64,000 nucleotides of DNA from Collinsella sp. An2 (lineage in GTDB: Bacteria > Actinomycetota > Coriobacteriia > Coriobacteriales > Coriobacteriaceae): the NCBI RefSeq assembly GCF_002160065.1, contig NZ_NFJW01000001.1, positions 248,001 to 312,000 on the forward strand, written 5' to 3'. The notes under the pieces are model-generated. The model saw only the letters and a program-made list of their open reading frames with translations, was not told the DNA's origin and made no database searches. This document shows, piece after piece, positions 1 through 8,801 of the stretch; positions within the stretch are counted from its first letter, which is position 1, and each line of letters starts with the position of its first letter. Position numbers and translations under genes: made by a program.

Positions 1-205
1 CTGATGCGGTGCACCGGTGATGCCTGTGTGGTCGGAGGGGTGTCGGATGGGTTCTGGGCAGGGGGTCAGACCTGGTAGGTCTCTCGTCCGGTATTCCCCG
101 GTGCATTTCGTAAGGAGCGTGCCCCTCGGGATACCCCTAGGGAGTAGGGGAGGCGCCTGCCTTTTTCGAGATGTCCTCTGAGGAGTGGGTTCGGCCCCCA
201 CGTAC
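1..205. other. unassigned left-edge sequence
   Basis: No gene is recognised here. The first plus-strand frame is open from the window edge to a TAG at 76-78, so the tail of a gene that begins outside the window cannot be excluded, but the residues match nothing I know. A short hairpin with CCCCTA/TAGGGG arms lies near 135-152. The region could also be the leader or 3' part of a structured RNA. Confidence 0.3.
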
Positions 206-211
206 GTCTTG

Positions 212-410
212 AGTTGCCTACCTCGAATTCAAGTTGCGTGCGCGCTTTAAAAGTTGATAGAGGTTTTCGGCCATAATCACCTCCAATTGAGGGCGATTAT
301 GGTCGTATCGCGCACGCAATTTTCATCGGGCGCACGCAATTTCAGTTGGGCGCACGTAACACCTGCCACGCGCACGTAACTCGACAACGGGGTACGCAAC
401 TCGCGTGGAG
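212..410. repeat. 20-bp-periodic inverted array B1
   Basis: The left side carries AGTTG-type words at 212, 232 and 252, exactly 20 bp apart. The right side carries five adjacent 20-bp units starting at 311, 331, 351, 371 and 391. Each of these begins with a 10-bp word close to CGCACGYAAY, the reverse complement of the left word, followed by ten variable bases. The centre is a hairpin with stem CCATAATC (271-278) against GATTATGG (295-302). The whole can fold into a long imperfect cruciform. A second copy of the design is at 62431-62700. There is no coding potential. Confidence 0.8.
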
Positions 411-520
411 CAGCGCGTCTCGGGTCCTCCGGAAGGGTCCTTCAGGAAGGTCCTTGGGGAATTCTCTTGTTGACAACACTGCGGGCAAGAAGGCGTGCAG
501 CCGGTCCGCCCCTATGGCCG

Positions 521-526
521 TATACT
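521..526 (+). promoter_or_regulatory. candidate luxS -10 box
   Basis: TATACT lies 57 bp before the luxS start, in otherwise GC-rich DNA. There is no convincing -35 box at normal spacing; a TTGACA at 470-475 is too far upstream. That hexamer lies inside the 11-bp palindrome TGTTGACAACA, which may be an operator instead. Confidence 0.35.
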
Positions 527-582
527 CGGTGCGTACGTATGATTCGCGCTTGGGCAGCCTTGCCCGCCCGGAAGGACTCATC

Positions 583-1065
583 ATGGAGAAGATCGCCAGC
601 TTCACCGTCAACCACCTCGTACTCAAGCCGGGGGTGTACGTCTCGCGCATAGACACCGACCCCGCCACGGGTGCGCAGGTAACCACGTTTGACCTGCGTC
701 TTACCGAGCCGAACCACGAGCCGGTGATGAACACCGCCGAGTGCCATACTATCGAGCATCTGGGCGCGACGTTTTTGCGGAACCATCCCGATTGGGCCTC
801 GCGCGTGGTCTACTTTGGGCCCATGGGATGCCGGACCGGCTTTTACCTGGTGGTGTTTGGGCAGGTGAGTTCTCAGGAGATTCTCCCGCTTGTTCGTGAG
901 CTCTTTGCGTTCGTTCGCGACTTTGAGGGCGAGATTCCGGGCGCGCGCCCCGAGGAGTGCGGTAACTACTTGGATCAGAACCTCCCCATGGCCAAATGGC
1001 TGGCGGCGCGCTATCTGGAGCGCGACCTGGACCACGCCGACGAGACGCGCCTGCAGTATCAGTAG
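583..1065 (+). CDS. luxS: S-ribosylhomocysteine lyase LuxS
   Basis: LuxS cleaves S-ribosylhomocysteine to homocysteine and DPD, the precursor of autoinducer-2, in the cytosolic activated methyl cycle. The 160-aa product has the usual family length. The metal-binding HTIEH motif places His at 55 and 59. Cys83 in the GCRTGFY segment matches the catalytic cysteine and Cys126 in EECGNY the third metal ligand. The ATG at 583 follows GGAAGGA at 570-576; the frame stays open upstream to about 346 but that part has no homology to the family. It stands alone, with the B1 repeat array and a candidate -10 box upstream. Confidence 0.97.
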   Translation: MEKIASFTVNHLVLKPGVYVSRIDTDPATGAQVTTFDLRLTEPNHEPVMNTAECHTIEHLGATFLRNHPDWASRVVYFGPMGCRTGFYLVVFGQVSSQEILPLVRELFAFVRDFEGEIPGARPEECGNYLDQNLPMAKWLAARYLERDLDHADETRLQYQ

Positions 1066-1229
1066 GGGCGCCCGACCACCAGCAGGAACGCAAGAACCCG
1101 CGCGCCGAGCCACCAGCAAACACGCCGCGCCCCATCGCGCGCCGAGCATCGCCTGTTTGTTTCGCGTGGTCTCGCGCCAGCGGCTACAATGAAATGCGCA
1201 TCTGCGTCCACTCCAAAAGGAGCTGTTCC

Positions 1230-2147
1230 ATGGCCCATACCGTCCTGCCCGAAACGCCAACCGGCGAGCTGCGCGACCGCTTGCGGCGCGTCCGCTACAT
1301 CTTCACCGACCTCGACGGCACCATGTTGGGGCCGGGATCGTGCGTGCTTGCGAATGCTTCTGGCGAGCCAAGCCTCGACTTTGTGCGCGCGCTGCTCGAA
1401 CTCAAGCAGGCGGGCATCGAGGTCATCCCGTGCTCGGGACGAAATCGCTCGATGCTCCACGAAGATATTCGCCTGCTGGGCCTCAACTCCTTTATCGGCG
1501 AGATGGGCGGACTGCTCATGCTCGACAACAGCGAGAGCCGCTGGGAGTACTACACGGCCGACATGCCGTTCAATCCCGCCTGGGGCTACTCGCCGCACGA
1601 GTGCATCGAGGCCACGGGCATCCTCGACGAGTTCTCGACGCGGTGGCCGGGTCTTCTGGAATACCACAACGACATGTCGACGGGCTACAAGCACCGCGAG
1701 GTCACCGTCGGCCTGCGCGGCGAGATTCCCGATGAGGAGGCGCGCGCCATCATTGAGCAGTCCGGCGCGGAGCTCGACTGGGGAGACAACGGCTTTCTGA
1801 ACTACATCTCGGCTCCGACTACGCTCAAGCTGCCGGAAGGCGTGCGGGGCCGTGCGTTCAACATCATGCCTCGCGGCCTGAACAAGGGGCGCGGCATCAA
1901 GCGCTTCTGCAGCCTGCGCGGCATCGACTTGTCGGAGACGCTCGCGATCGGCGACGCTCCGTCCGACTTTCTCATGGCGGACACGTGCGACACGTTCCTC
2001 CTGGTGGAGAACGGTCTTAAGAGCTCTTCGGCCGAGGAGTTCCTGGCGAGCCACGATAACGCGTTCGTCGCGCCTGGCCGCTTGGTGGACGGTTGGGTCA
2101 ACGGCATGCGCTGCGTGCTGGCGGCGCAGGACCGAGTGGAGGGCTGA
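1230..2147 (+). CDS. HAD-superfamily hydrolase (Cof-like phosphatase)
   Basis: This 305-aa protein is a haloacid-dehalogenase phosphatase. The nucleophile motif DLDGT lies at residues 27-31, a Ser-Gly-Arg motif II follows in the PCSGR segment, and a GDAPSDF motif IV lies near the C-terminus. The cap and overall length resemble the Cof / mannosyl-3-phosphoglycerate phosphatase group, but the substrate cannot be read from the sequence. The ATG at 1230 is preceded by AAAAGGAG at 1215-1222. It lies five bases upstream of murI and is probably cotranscribed with it. Confidence 0.85.
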   Translation: MAHTVLPETPTGELRDRLRRVRYIFTDLDGTMLGPGSCVLANASGEPSLDFVRALLELKQAGIEVIPCSGRNRSMLHEDIRLLGLNSFIGEMGGLLMLDNSESRWEYYTADMPFNPAWGYSPHECIEATGILDEFSTRWPGLLEYHNDMSTGYKHREVTVGLRGEIPDEEARAIIEQSGAELDWGDNGFLNYISAPTTLKLPEGVRGRAFNIMPRGLNKGRGIKRFCSLRGIDLSETLAIGDAPSDFLMADTCDTFLLVENGLKSSSAEEFLASHDNAFVAPGRLVDGWVNGMRCVLAAQDRVEG

Positions 2148-2152
2148 GGCGC

Positions 2153-3124
2153 ATGCAGCAGCAACGTGCCGAGGCGGGCTTCGTCGGACCGGGAAGCCTG
2201 GTCACGCCCCATCCGTCGGCTACCGACCCCCTGGCGGCCGAGCGCGGCGGCAACAGCCGACCGATCGGCGTCTTTGACTCGGGGCTGGGAGGCCTCACGG
2301 TGGCCCGCGCCATGGCTCGCGCCCTTCCGCACGAGTCCATCTACTACCTGGGCGACACGAAGCGCTGCCCGTACGGTCCGCGCGACGAGGACGAGGTGCG
2401 CTCTTTCGTGATACAGGCGGGGCGATGGCTCGAGGCGCACGACGTCAAGATCATGGTCATTGCCTGCAATACCGCGACGGCCGCCGGCCTGCACCTTGCG
2501 CAGCAGCTGCTGCGTGTGCCGGTGATCGGCGTCATCGCACCGGGCGCCCGCGCCGCCATCAACACCACGCGTACGCGCAAGGTGGGCGTGCTGGCAACCG
2601 AGCTCACCGTGCGGTCGGGCGCCTATCGGCGCGCCATCCACAGCCTGGATGCCGGCGTAGACGTGTATGGCTGCCCTGCGCCCAGCTTCGTCGAAATCGT
2701 TGAGCGCGAGCTAGCCACGGGCGCGCATCTTCAAGAGCGCTGGCTGGAAAACGGCGACATTTTCGATACGCCCGAGAACCGAGCCGAAGTTTGCCGCACG
2801 CTGTCGCCGCTAGCCGATCGCGACGTCGATACGGTGGTGCTGGGCTGCACGCACTTCCCGCTGCTTGCCGGCCCCATTCGCGCCGCGCTGGGTCCGGGTG
2901 TGCACGTGGTGTCCTCGGCCGAGGAGACCACGCGCGAGCTCACCGATATCCTGCAGCGCCGCGAGCAGCTGGCCTCGGCCGATGTGGAGCCGCAGCATCG
3001 CTTTGCCACCACGTCGGACAACATCGCCGCCTTTGCGGCGGCGGGCAGCTTCATCTTTGGCCAGCCGCTGCGCAGCGTGGAATACGTGGGCCTCGATGAG
3101 CTGGAAGCCCTCGACCGGCGATAG
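2153..3124 (+). CDS. murI: glutamate racemase
   Basis: MurI interconverts L- and D-glutamate and supplies D-Glu to peptidoglycan precursors. The 323-aa product has the FDSGLGG motif at 41-47 and both catalytic cysteines: Cys105 in ACNTATA and Cys232 in LGCTHFPLL. An N-terminal extension of about 35 residues before the conserved core is longer than in most homologues, so a later start is possible; the ATG at 2153 has GGAGGG at 2138-2143. The HAD gene lies directly upstream and rph downstream. A murI-rph-rdgB order is common in Gram-positive bacteria. Confidence 0.95.
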   Translation: MQQQRAEAGFVGPGSLVTPHPSATDPLAAERGGNSRPIGVFDSGLGGLTVARAMARALPHESIYYLGDTKRCPYGPRDEDEVRSFVIQAGRWLEAHDVKIMVIACNTATAAGLHLAQQLLRVPVIGVIAPGARAAINTTRTRKVGVLATELTVRSGAYRRAIHSLDAGVDVYGCPAPSFVEIVERELATGAHLQERWLENGDIFDTPENRAEVCRTLSPLADRDVDTVVLGCTHFPLLAGPIRAALGPGVHVVSSAEETTRELTDILQRREQLASADVEPQHRFATTSDNIAAFAAAGSFIFGQPLRSVEYVGLDELEALDRR

Positions 3125-3335
3125 CGAAGCGGCCGGGTAGAGCTTGGCTCGCTGAGGAATCGGTCGGGTGAGGTTCGGTTCACCGAGGGCTTGACCTGGT
3201 GGGGCCCGACCCGAAGGCGCCGCCCCGCAGTCCCGCGAAAACCTGCCCGGTAAAGGTTGCTCTTGACGATGGATGTTCGTAGGGACCACCCCACAGCGGT
3301 CCTGTTACATAAGGTACGAAAGGTTTAGGAACGAC

Positions 3336-4070
3336 ATGCTGACCACCGATTCTGTGCGCGCAAACGGGCGCGCCGCCAACGAGATGCGCCCTGTGAAGCT
3401 CACGCGCGACGTCATGAAGCACGCGCTGGGGTCGTGCCTGGTGGAGTTTGGCGACACGAAGGTGCTGTGCGCCGCCACCATCGAAGAGGGACTTCCCGGT
3501 TGGCGCAAGGCGAGTCGCGCCGGTTGGGTGACGGCGGAGTATGCCATGCTGCCCGCCTCGACCAACCGCCGGAGCCGCCGCGAGACCGGACAGCGCAAGG
3601 GCCGCTCCATGGAGATCGAGCGTCTGATCGGTCGCAGCCTGCGCACCGTCACCAACCTGCGCGCCCTCGGCGAGTACACCGTCACCGTGGATTGCGACGT
3701 GTTGCAGGCCGACGGCGGAACCCGTACGGCAAGCATCACGGGCGCTTGGGTCGCCCTGCACGACGCCCTCATGGCGTGGGTCGCCGCGGGAAAGATTCCC
3801 CGCCTGCCGCTGGTCGACCAGGTTGCGGCCGTGTCCATGGGCGTCGTTGATGGCGAGAACCTGCTGGATCTCGACTACTCCGAGGACTCCAACGCCGAGG
3901 TCGACATGAACCTGGTCGCGACGGGCTCGGGAGAGATCATCGAGATCCAGGGCACGGGCGAGCGCACCCCGTTTGATCGTGCGCGTCTGAACACCCTGCT
4001 TGACCTGGGTGACCTTGGTATCAAGCATCTCATTGCCCTGCAGGACGAAATCACGGCATTCCAGGACTAA
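3336..4070 (+). CDS. rph: ribonuclease PH
   Basis: RNase PH is a phosphate-dependent 3'-5' exoribonuclease that trims tRNA 3' ends; the family is hexameric. The 244-aa product has the family length. Its N-terminus is typical ([13 protein letters not shown]), followed by the EYAMLP segment, the [14 protein letters not shown] basic stretch and the EIQGTGER phosphate-binding region. The ATG at 3336 follows AGGTTTAGGA. Upstream, 3125-3335 contains no gene. It is followed by rdgB after 150 bp and is not fused to it, unlike in some relatives. Confidence 0.96.
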   Translation: MLTTDSVRANGRAANEMRPVKLTRDVMKHALGSCLVEFGDTKVLCAATIEEGLPGWRKASRAGWVTAEYAMLPASTNRRSRRETGQRKGRSMEIERLIGRSLRTVTNLRALGEYTVTVDCDVLQADGGTRTASITGAWVALHDALMAWVAAGKIPRLPLVDQVAAVSMGVVDGENLLDLDYSEDSNAEVDMNLVATGSGEIIEIQGTGERTPFDRARLNTLLDLGDLGIKHLIALQDEITAFQD

Positions 4071-4220
4071 CGGGGTTGCCCCACGGCGCGGACGTCAGGC
4101 TGCAAGTCAAGGGGGCAAGGGCGCCCGCCCGGTCAGCGCACCGATGCCCCAGCCGCATGGCGGGGCACTTACCGACACGCGGGCATCACACTGCAGCGTA
4201 TTGTGAGAGGAGCGAACAAC

Positions 4221-4937
4221 ATGGCGCTTGAGCACATCGATATCGCGGAGCTCGACCCCGCCCACACCGTGGTGGTGGCAACGGGCAACGCGCATAAGCT
4301 TGTTGAGATCGAGGATATCCTGGGGCGTGCCCTGCCGGGAACGCGCTTTGTCGCGCTTGGCCAGCTGGGCGACTTCGAAGAGCCCGAGGAGAACGGCACG
4401 ACGTTCGCCGAAAACGCGATCATCAAGGCCGAGGCCGCGGTCGCCGCGACGGGCCTTACCGCGGTCGCAGACGATTCGGGCCTGGTGGTGGACGCGCTCG
4501 ACGGCGAGCCGGGCGTATACTCTGCGCGCTATGCGGGCGTTCACGGCGACGATGCCGCCAACAACGCCAAGCTGCTCGCAAACATGCGTGACGTCCCCGA
4601 TGCCGAGCGCACGGCGCGTTTCATGAGCGTGGTCGCGCTGATCGAGCCGAGCGGCCTGGTGCGCCTGGGCGAGGGCGCGTGCGAGGGCACGGTGGGCCAC
4701 GAGGGAAGGGGAGAGCACGGGTTTGGATATGACCCACTGTTCCTGCCCGCCGACACGCCGGGAAAGACCATGGCAGAGCTCATGCCCGAGGAGAAAAACG
4801 CCATCAGCCACAGGTTCCATGCACTGCAGGACCTGTGCCAGAAGCTCGCAGCAGAAGACCGAGGCGCCGACGGGACGGCCGATTCCGCCGCTGCTACGAC
4901 GCCCGAGGCGTCCTGCAACGCCGCCGAGGAGGCGTAG
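4221..4937 (+). CDS. rdgB: XTP/dITP diphosphatase (RdgB/HAM1)
   Basis: RdgB hydrolyses non-canonical purine nucleoside triphosphates (dITP, XTP) to monophosphates and so keeps them out of DNA. The 238-aa product carries the ATGNAHK substrate-binding start, the [11 protein letters not shown] segment, SARYAG and the GFGYDPLF motif. The C-terminal ~35 residues are Ala/Glu-rich beyond the normal fold. The ATG at 4221 is preceded by GAGAGGAG at 4204-4211. It sits between rph and dtd; dtd starts four bases after its stop, so coupled translation is likely. Confidence 0.95.
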   Translation: MALEHIDIAELDPAHTVVVATGNAHKLVEIEDILGRALPGTRFVALGQLGDFEEPEENGTTFAENAIIKAEAAVAATGLTAVADDSGLVVDALDGEPGVYSARYAGVHGDDAANNAKLLANMRDVPDAERTARFMSVVALIEPSGLVRLGEGACEGTVGHEGRGEHGFGYDPLFLPADTPGKTMAELMPEEKNAISHRFHALQDLCQKLAAEDRGADGTADSAAATTPEASCNAAEEA

Positions 4938-4941
4938 AGCC

Positions 4942-5388
4942 GTGCGCGCGGTTGTTCAGCGGGTGCTTTCCTCCAGCGTCACCATCGGTGGCGAAGTCGT
5001 AGGAGCAATCGATAAGGGCTACCTCATCTTACTGGGCGTGGGGCACGACGACACTCGCGCCCAGGCCGAGCAGCTCTGGCACAAGATCTTCTCGCTGCGC
5101 ATCTTCGAGGACGAGCAAGGCAAGACCAACCGGTCGCTCGACGACGTGGGCGGCAGCGTTCTTGTGGTGTCGCAGTTCACGCTGTACGCCGACTGCAGGC
5201 GCGGCCGTCGTCCCTCGTTTACCGACGCCGGATCGCCCGCGCTTGCCAACGAGCTCTATGAGTACTTCGTCTCGCTCGTGCGCGCCGACGTCCCCCGTGT
5301 CGCTACCGGCAGATTTGGCGCCGACATGCGCGTCGAGCTCGTGAACGACGGACCGTTCACCATCGTGCTCGACACCGACGACCTGTAG
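4942..5388 (+). CDS. dtd: D-aminoacyl-tRNA deacylase
   Basis: Dtd removes D-amino acids (and mischarged glycine) from tRNA. The 148-aa protein shows the family start RAVVQRV, the SQFTL motif that forms part of the active site and the NDGPFT motif near the C-terminus. In the known family a Gly-cisPro pair in the NxGPxT loop enforces chirality; GP is present here. A GTG start at 4942 is chosen because it gives the family N-terminus and follows GAGGAGG, which overlaps the end of rdgB. Confidence 0.95.
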   Translation: MRAVVQRVLSSSVTIGGEVVGAIDKGYLILLGVGHDDTRAQAEQLWHKIFSLRIFEDEQGKTNRSLDDVGGSVLVVSQFTLYADCRRGRRPSFTDAGSPALANELYEYFVSLVRADVPRVATGRFGADMRVELVNDGPFTIVLDTDDL

Positions 5389-5462
5389 CGCCGCAGGTCG
5401 CAGGGTGTTTCGCCACACCCTCACCACATGCCGCCGAGTTGCGAGCTCAAGCACCGCGAGGC

Positions 5463-5471
5463 TGCTATACT
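5463..5471 (+). promoter_or_regulatory. extended -10 promoter of veg-ispE
   Basis: TG-C-TATACT forms an extended -10 element 67 bp before the veg start. A TTGCGA at 5439-5444 is 21 bp away, too far for a standard -35, but extended -10 promoters need little -35 contact. Confidence 0.55.
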
Positions 5472-5538
5472 CTTGTACGTTTGACTTTATGTTGGGGATA
5501 TTCTGCCCTGATTGCACAGCAAGTGGGAGGCATCGTAC

Positions 5539-5835
5539 ATGGAAGAGCTGGTAGTCAACCACGTCGAGGAGATTCACGAGCATCTGAGCCAGATGGTGGG
5601 ACAGCGCGTGAAGGTGAAGGCCAACATGGGCCGCACGCGCGTCATCGAGCGCATGGGCGTCATCAAGACGGTGCACCCGGCGGTCTTCATCGTCGAGGTC
5701 AACGAGCGCCGTGGCCGTACCTCGCGTCAGTCGTACCAGTACGTGGACGTGCTCACCGGGTCTGTCGAGCTCTTCGACCCCGAGACGGGCGAGCACATCT
5801 TCACTCCGCTTGGCAACCAGTCCGAGGAGCACTAA
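5539..5835 (+). CDS. veg: Veg family protein (DUF1021)
   Basis: This 98-aa protein is a Veg-family member, a small SH3-like cytosolic protein known from Bacillus, where Veg stimulates biofilm gene expression. Recognisable parts are the VKVKANMGR segment and the FIVE stretch followed by the SYQYVDVLTGSVEL region near the C-terminus. The ATG at 5539 follows GGGAGG. ispE begins one base after its stop, so the two genes form an operon driven by the extended -10 promoter at 5463-5471. veg next to ispE is also a Gram-positive gene order. Confidence 0.9.
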   Translation: MEELVVNHVEEIHEHLSQMVGQRVKVKANMGRTRVIERMGVIKTVHPAVFIVEVNERRGRTSRQSYQYVDVLTGSVELFDPETGEHIFTPLGNQSEEH

Positions 5836-5836
5836 G

Positions 5837-6730
5837 ATGCCTGCGCGGTTCATGCTTATTACCGCTCCGGCAAAGATTAACCTCTACCTGGGCGTGCACA
5901 CGCAGAAGGACGCACGCGGCTACCATCGGGTCGATTCCGTCATGACGACGATCGACCTGACCGACACGCTTGCCATTGCGCCTGCCGACGAGCTCGCGGT
6001 TCATACCGTGCCCGAGGCTGACTTTCCCATGGAGGAGAACACCGCCTATCGTGCGGCGGTCGCCATGGGCAAGGCATTTGAACGCGAGCCCAACTTCACG
6101 ATCCTGATCGACAAGCACATTCCTATTCGGTCTGGCCTGGGCGGTCCGTCGACCGATGCGGCGGCGGTCATCATGGCGCTGTGCCGCGCATGGCATCTCG
6201 ATCCCACCGACCCCAAGATCGATGAGATCGCGCGCTCCATCGGGGCCGACGTGCCGTTCTTTTTGTACGGTCCCCCTGCGTATCTTGCCGGCGCCGGCGA
6301 TGAGATGCGCGAGCTGTTTCGCCCGCTGACCGGCACGCCGGTCGCGCTGGTCAAGCCGCTTGCCAGCGGCGTGACGGCGCGCGACGCCTACGTGCGGTTT
6401 GACGAGAGCCCGATTGACGCGGCTCCGCTCGACCCCATGCTCGAGGCGCTGCGCCTGCATGACGAGACGGCCATTTTTAACAGCGTCGCCAACAACCTGG
6501 CGCCTGCTGCCTGCTCCATCGAGCCCGAGATCGCGCAGATCCTCGATTGGATTCGCGAGCAGCCCGAGGTTCGTGCGGCAGACGTGACCGGCTCCGGCGC
6601 GTGCGTATTTGCGATATGCAACACCCAGATGGCCGCCGACGCCATCGCGCTTTCCGCGCTCAACGAGCACGGTTGGTGGGGTCAGTCCGCAAAAATGGAG
6701 AACTCGGGACCTTATGTTGCTGCGGGCTAG
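5837..6730 (+). CDS. ispE: 4-diphosphocytidyl-2-C-methyl-D-erythritol kinase
   Basis: IspE phosphorylates CDP-methylerythritol in the MEP isoprenoid pathway. The 297-aa GHMP kinase has the N-terminal APAKINLYL motif, an ATP-binding loop at GLGGPSTDAA and the C-terminal SGACVFAI motif. The loop departs from the usual GLGGGSSDAA at two positions, a Pro for Gly and a Thr for Ser. The ATG at 5837 overlaps the veg operon with GAGGAGC at 5824-5830. ispD and ispF of the same pathway are together at 28602-30016. Confidence 0.94.
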   Translation: MPARFMLITAPAKINLYLGVHTQKDARGYHRVDSVMTTIDLTDTLAIAPADELAVHTVPEADFPMEENTAYRAAVAMGKAFEREPNFTILIDKHIPIRSGLGGPSTDAAAVIMALCRAWHLDPTDPKIDEIARSIGADVPFFLYGPPAYLAGAGDEMRELFRPLTGTPVALVKPLASGVTARDAYVRFDESPIDAAPLDPMLEALRLHDETAIFNSVANNLAPAACSIEPEIAQILDWIREQPEVRAADVTGSGACVFAICNTQMAADAIALSALNEHGWWGQSAKMENSGPYVAAG

Positions 6731-6767
6731 CATCCCGCACAGGCTTGTGCTAAGATAGCCTCCGCTT

Positions 6768-6844
6768 CGGGTTGTGGCTCAGTTTGGTAGAGCACCGCGT
6801 TCGGGACGCGGGGGTCGCTGGTTCAAATCCAGTCAACCCGACCA
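6768..6844 (+). tRNA. tRNA-Pro (CGG)
   Basis: A 77-nt cloverleaf with acceptor CGGGTTG pairing CAACCCG (6834-6840), discriminator A and encoded CCA (6842-6844). The anticodon stem CCGCG/CGCGG encloses the loop TTCGGGA with anticodon CGG at 6802-6804. The T loop has TTCAAAT. It reads Pro CCG codons, which are frequent in this high-GC DNA. Confidence 0.97.
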
Positions 6845-6853
6845 TTTGAATGT

Positions 6854-6884
6854 AAAGGCCTGCCGCTTGTCGGCAGGCCTTTTG
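6854..6884 (+). terminator. intrinsic terminator after tRNA-Pro
   Basis: A 12-bp perfect stem, AAAGGCCTGCCG (6854-6865) against CGGCAGGCCTTT (6871-6882), closes a 5-nt loop and ends in a short T run. Confidence 0.85.
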
Positions 6885-6985
6885 CGTACGAAGGGATACG
6901 AGGGGCAGGACACCGCTGCGATTTGGGGGAAGGGGAGCTTCGCTCTCATTGGGCCCGCGTCGCAGATGATGAAAGGAGTCCTCCG

Positions 6986-7657
6986 ATGAAAAGCGGTATG
7001 CCGCGACATGGCTATGCTCGGGTCAACGAAAAGATCGGAAGGCATCTGTCGGACCTAGAGCTGACCGAGCGCCTGCAGGAGCCTGACGCCGAAATCGCCC
7101 TGACCGCATTCGACGGGGAGTCGTTTGAGCGCCTCGATCCCGACGCCGCCTCCTTTTCCGAGGTCGTGTTCCATAACTGTTTGTTCGAGGACGGCGACTT
7201 TTCGGGCTGCACTTTCACAGACATCCTGTTTGTTGGCTGCCGTTTTATATCCTGTTCCATGGAGCGAAGCTGGCTCAACCGCGTCGATTTCCGGGCGTGC
7301 TCGGCACCGGGTCTGGGGTTTGGCCAGGGCAGGTTGACCGGCGTCTCGTTTACCGACTGCCAGCTGCGATACGCCGACTTCTCGGAGGCATCCGTGCGCG
7401 GTGTTGTTGCACGGGACACCTGTCTGGCCGAGAGCGTGTGGCGGGCAGTCAAGCTTGGCCGCGTCGAGCTCGAGCGCTGCGACCTATCACGGGCGGATGT
7501 CATGAGGACGTCGCTCGAAGGCGTGGATCTCTCATCGTGCAACATAGGAGGCCTCGTGGTGTCGAGCGGCTTGCGCGAGCTGCGTGGAGCCATCATCGCG
7601 CCCGAGCAGGCCTTGGACCTCGTTGGCTTTCTGGGCGTACGTATCAAGGACGAATAG
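6986..7657 (+). CDS. pentapeptide-repeat protein
   Basis: This 223-aa protein contains tandem pentapeptide repeats of the A(D/N)LxX type from about residue 60 to 190, for example FEDGDFSGCTF, YADFSEAS and CDLSRADV. Such repeats form a right-handed beta helix. Some family members (Qnr, MfpA) mimic DNA and protect gyrase; most have no known role and nothing here decides between them. There is no signal peptide. The ATG at 6986 follows AAAGGAG at 6972-6978. It is monocistronic between the tRNA-Pro terminator and tatA. Confidence 0.85.
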   Translation: MKSGMPRHGYARVNEKIGRHLSDLELTERLQEPDAEIALTAFDGESFERLDPDAASFSEVVFHNCLFEDGDFSGCTFTDILFVGCRFISCSMERSWLNRVDFRACSAPGLGFGQGRLTGVSFTDCQLRYADFSEASVRGVVARDTCLAESVWRAVKLGRVELERCDLSRADVMRTSLEGVDLSSCNIGGLVVSSGLRELRGAIIAPEQALDLVGFLGVRIKDE

Positions 7658-7777
7658 GGCGGCGCCATTCCAGCCCGTCGCCTCCTGCCTTCGCAGTCCG
7701 TCCTCATATGGCGTCTTCTTCATTTTTTACACGGCTTTACATACGGATTACCTGCGCGCGTGTAAAATATGGCGATG

Positions 7778-7806
7778 TTGTCCATGCCACGCGTGCGCGG
7801 TATACT
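7778..7806 (+). promoter_or_regulatory. sigma-70-type promoter of tatA
   Basis: TTGTCC (7778-7783) and TATACT (7801-7806) are 17 bp apart, 38 bp before the tatA start. The -10 matches consensus at five of six positions. Confidence 0.7.
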
Positions 7807-7843
7807 CGACCGAGCACGTTTTGGCGCACATATGGGAGGAAAC

Positions 7844-8107
7844 ATGTTCCCTAAGGGTTTTGAGTGGATCGTCATCCTGGTTGTTGTCCTGATCATCTTC
7901 GGGCCCAAGAACCTTCCGAAGCTCGGCAAGTCGCTTGGTTCCACGGTCAAGAACCTGCGCGAGGGCATGGAGGGCACCGACAGCTCCACCGATGAGCCTG
8001 CAGAGGAGAGCGACGAGGACAAGGAGATCCGCGAGCTCGAGGAGAAGCTGGCCGAGGCCAAGAAAAAGAAGGAAGCCGAATCCGACCAGGGTCCCATCTC
8101 TGAGTAG
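7844..8107 (+). CDS. tatA: Sec-independent translocase component TatA
   Basis: TatA/TatE-type subunit of the twin-arginine translocon, 87 aa. One N-terminal membrane helix (about residues 4-20) is followed by the [14 protein letters not shown] hinge and amphipathic helix and by a charged, Glu/Lys-rich tail. TatA oligomers form the protein-conducting part of the complex in the cytoplasmic membrane. The ATG at 7844 follows GGGAGGA. No tatC is in the window, so the partner must be encoded elsewhere. A TATACT promoter lies upstream and a terminator downstream. Confidence 0.9.
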   Translation: MFPKGFEWIVILVVVLIIFGPKNLPKLGKSLGSTVKNLREGMEGTDSSTDEPAEESDEDKEIRELEEKLAEAKKKKEAESDQGPISE

Positions 8108-8127
8108 GAACGCATAACGTCGGGTAA

Positions 8128-8167
8128 GCGGCGGCCGGTTACCACATGGTCAGCCGGTCGCTTTTTT
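8128..8167 (+). terminator. intrinsic terminator after tatA
   Basis: A hairpin with GCGGCCGG against CCGGTCGC and an inner ACCA/TGGT stem is followed by TTTTTT (8162-8167 region). Confidence 0.75.
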
Positions 8168-8214
8168 CTCCCGTGGGATTTGGACGCACACCGCGACAGC
8201 AAGGAGTTTTCTGC

Positions 8215-8688
8215 ATGGATGCAAGCGAGATCGTACTGACAGCCGAAGGCCGCCAGAAGCTGGTTGACGAGCTTGAGTGGCGCGAGGGCGACCTCACGAA
8301 AGAGATCGTCGAGCGCATTCGCACCGCCCGCGACTTCGGCGACCTCTCGGAGAACTCCGAGTACGACGACGCCAAGGAGGAGCAGGCCAAAAACGCCGCC
8401 CGCATCGCCGAGATTCAGTCTATTCTCGCCAACGCCAAGGAGGCCGAGTCGCTCGATCACAACCTGATCGTCTCCATTGGCTGCACGGTCGGTCTGGTTG
8501 ACGGCGACGGCGTGGCCACCGAGGTCACCCTGGTTGGTACCACCGAGACCAACTCGCTCGAGCACAAGATCTCGAACGAGTCCCCCGTCGGCCGCGCCAT
8601 CATCGGCCGCGCCGAGGGCGACACCGTCGAGGTCGTGACGCCGTCCGGCAAGTCCCGCATCTACACCATTACGAAGATCACGCGCTAG
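8215..8688 (+). CDS. greA: transcription elongation factor GreA
   Basis: GreA binds the RNA polymerase secondary channel and stimulates cleavage of backtracked RNA. The 157-aa product has the N-terminal coiled coil with acidic tip residues in the ARDFGDLSENSEYDDAKEEQ segment, and the C-terminal FKBP-like domain containing SPVGRAIIGR. The ATG at 8215 follows AAGGAG at 8201-8206 with eight-base spacing. lysS follows after a strong hairpin at 8718-8752. greA-lysS is a common pairing in Gram-positive genomes. Confidence 0.96.
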   Translation: MDASEIVLTAEGRQKLVDELEWREGDLTKEIVERIRTARDFGDLSENSEYDDAKEEQAKNAARIAEIQSILANAKEAESLDHNLIVSIGCTVGLVDGDGVATEVTLVGTTETNSLEHKISNESPVGRAIIGRAEGDTVEVVTPSGKSRIYTITKITR

Positions 8689-8717
8689 GCCGCGGCCCGG
8701 TGCGAACAAACCTGTAC

Positions 8718-8752
8718 GCTCCCCGGGACCGCAAGGCCCTGGGGAGCTTTTT
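8718..8752 (+). terminator. intrinsic terminator between greA and lysS
   Basis: GCTCCCCGGG pairs with CCTGGGGAGC across a short loop and is followed by TTTTT. lysS expression may depend on readthrough or a promoter in the 50 bp that follow. Confidence 0.75.
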
Positions 8753-8801
8753 CGTTGAAGAGATTCCGTTGGCATAACGGAAGACGCAGCAAGGAGCAAG
8801 C

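Noticed and set aside
212-410. CRISPR array
   Set aside because: Conserved words are only about 10 bp, spacers about 10 bp, and the orientation reverses at the centre; no cas genes are present in the window.
442-1260. Minus-strand frame of 272 aa across luxS
   Set aside because: Antisense shadow of luxS with no ribosome site and no family match.
6774-6989. A 71-aa open frame starting inside tRNA-Pro
   Set aside because: It overlaps a perfect tRNA and its terminator; such tRNA-derived frames are common annotation artefacts.
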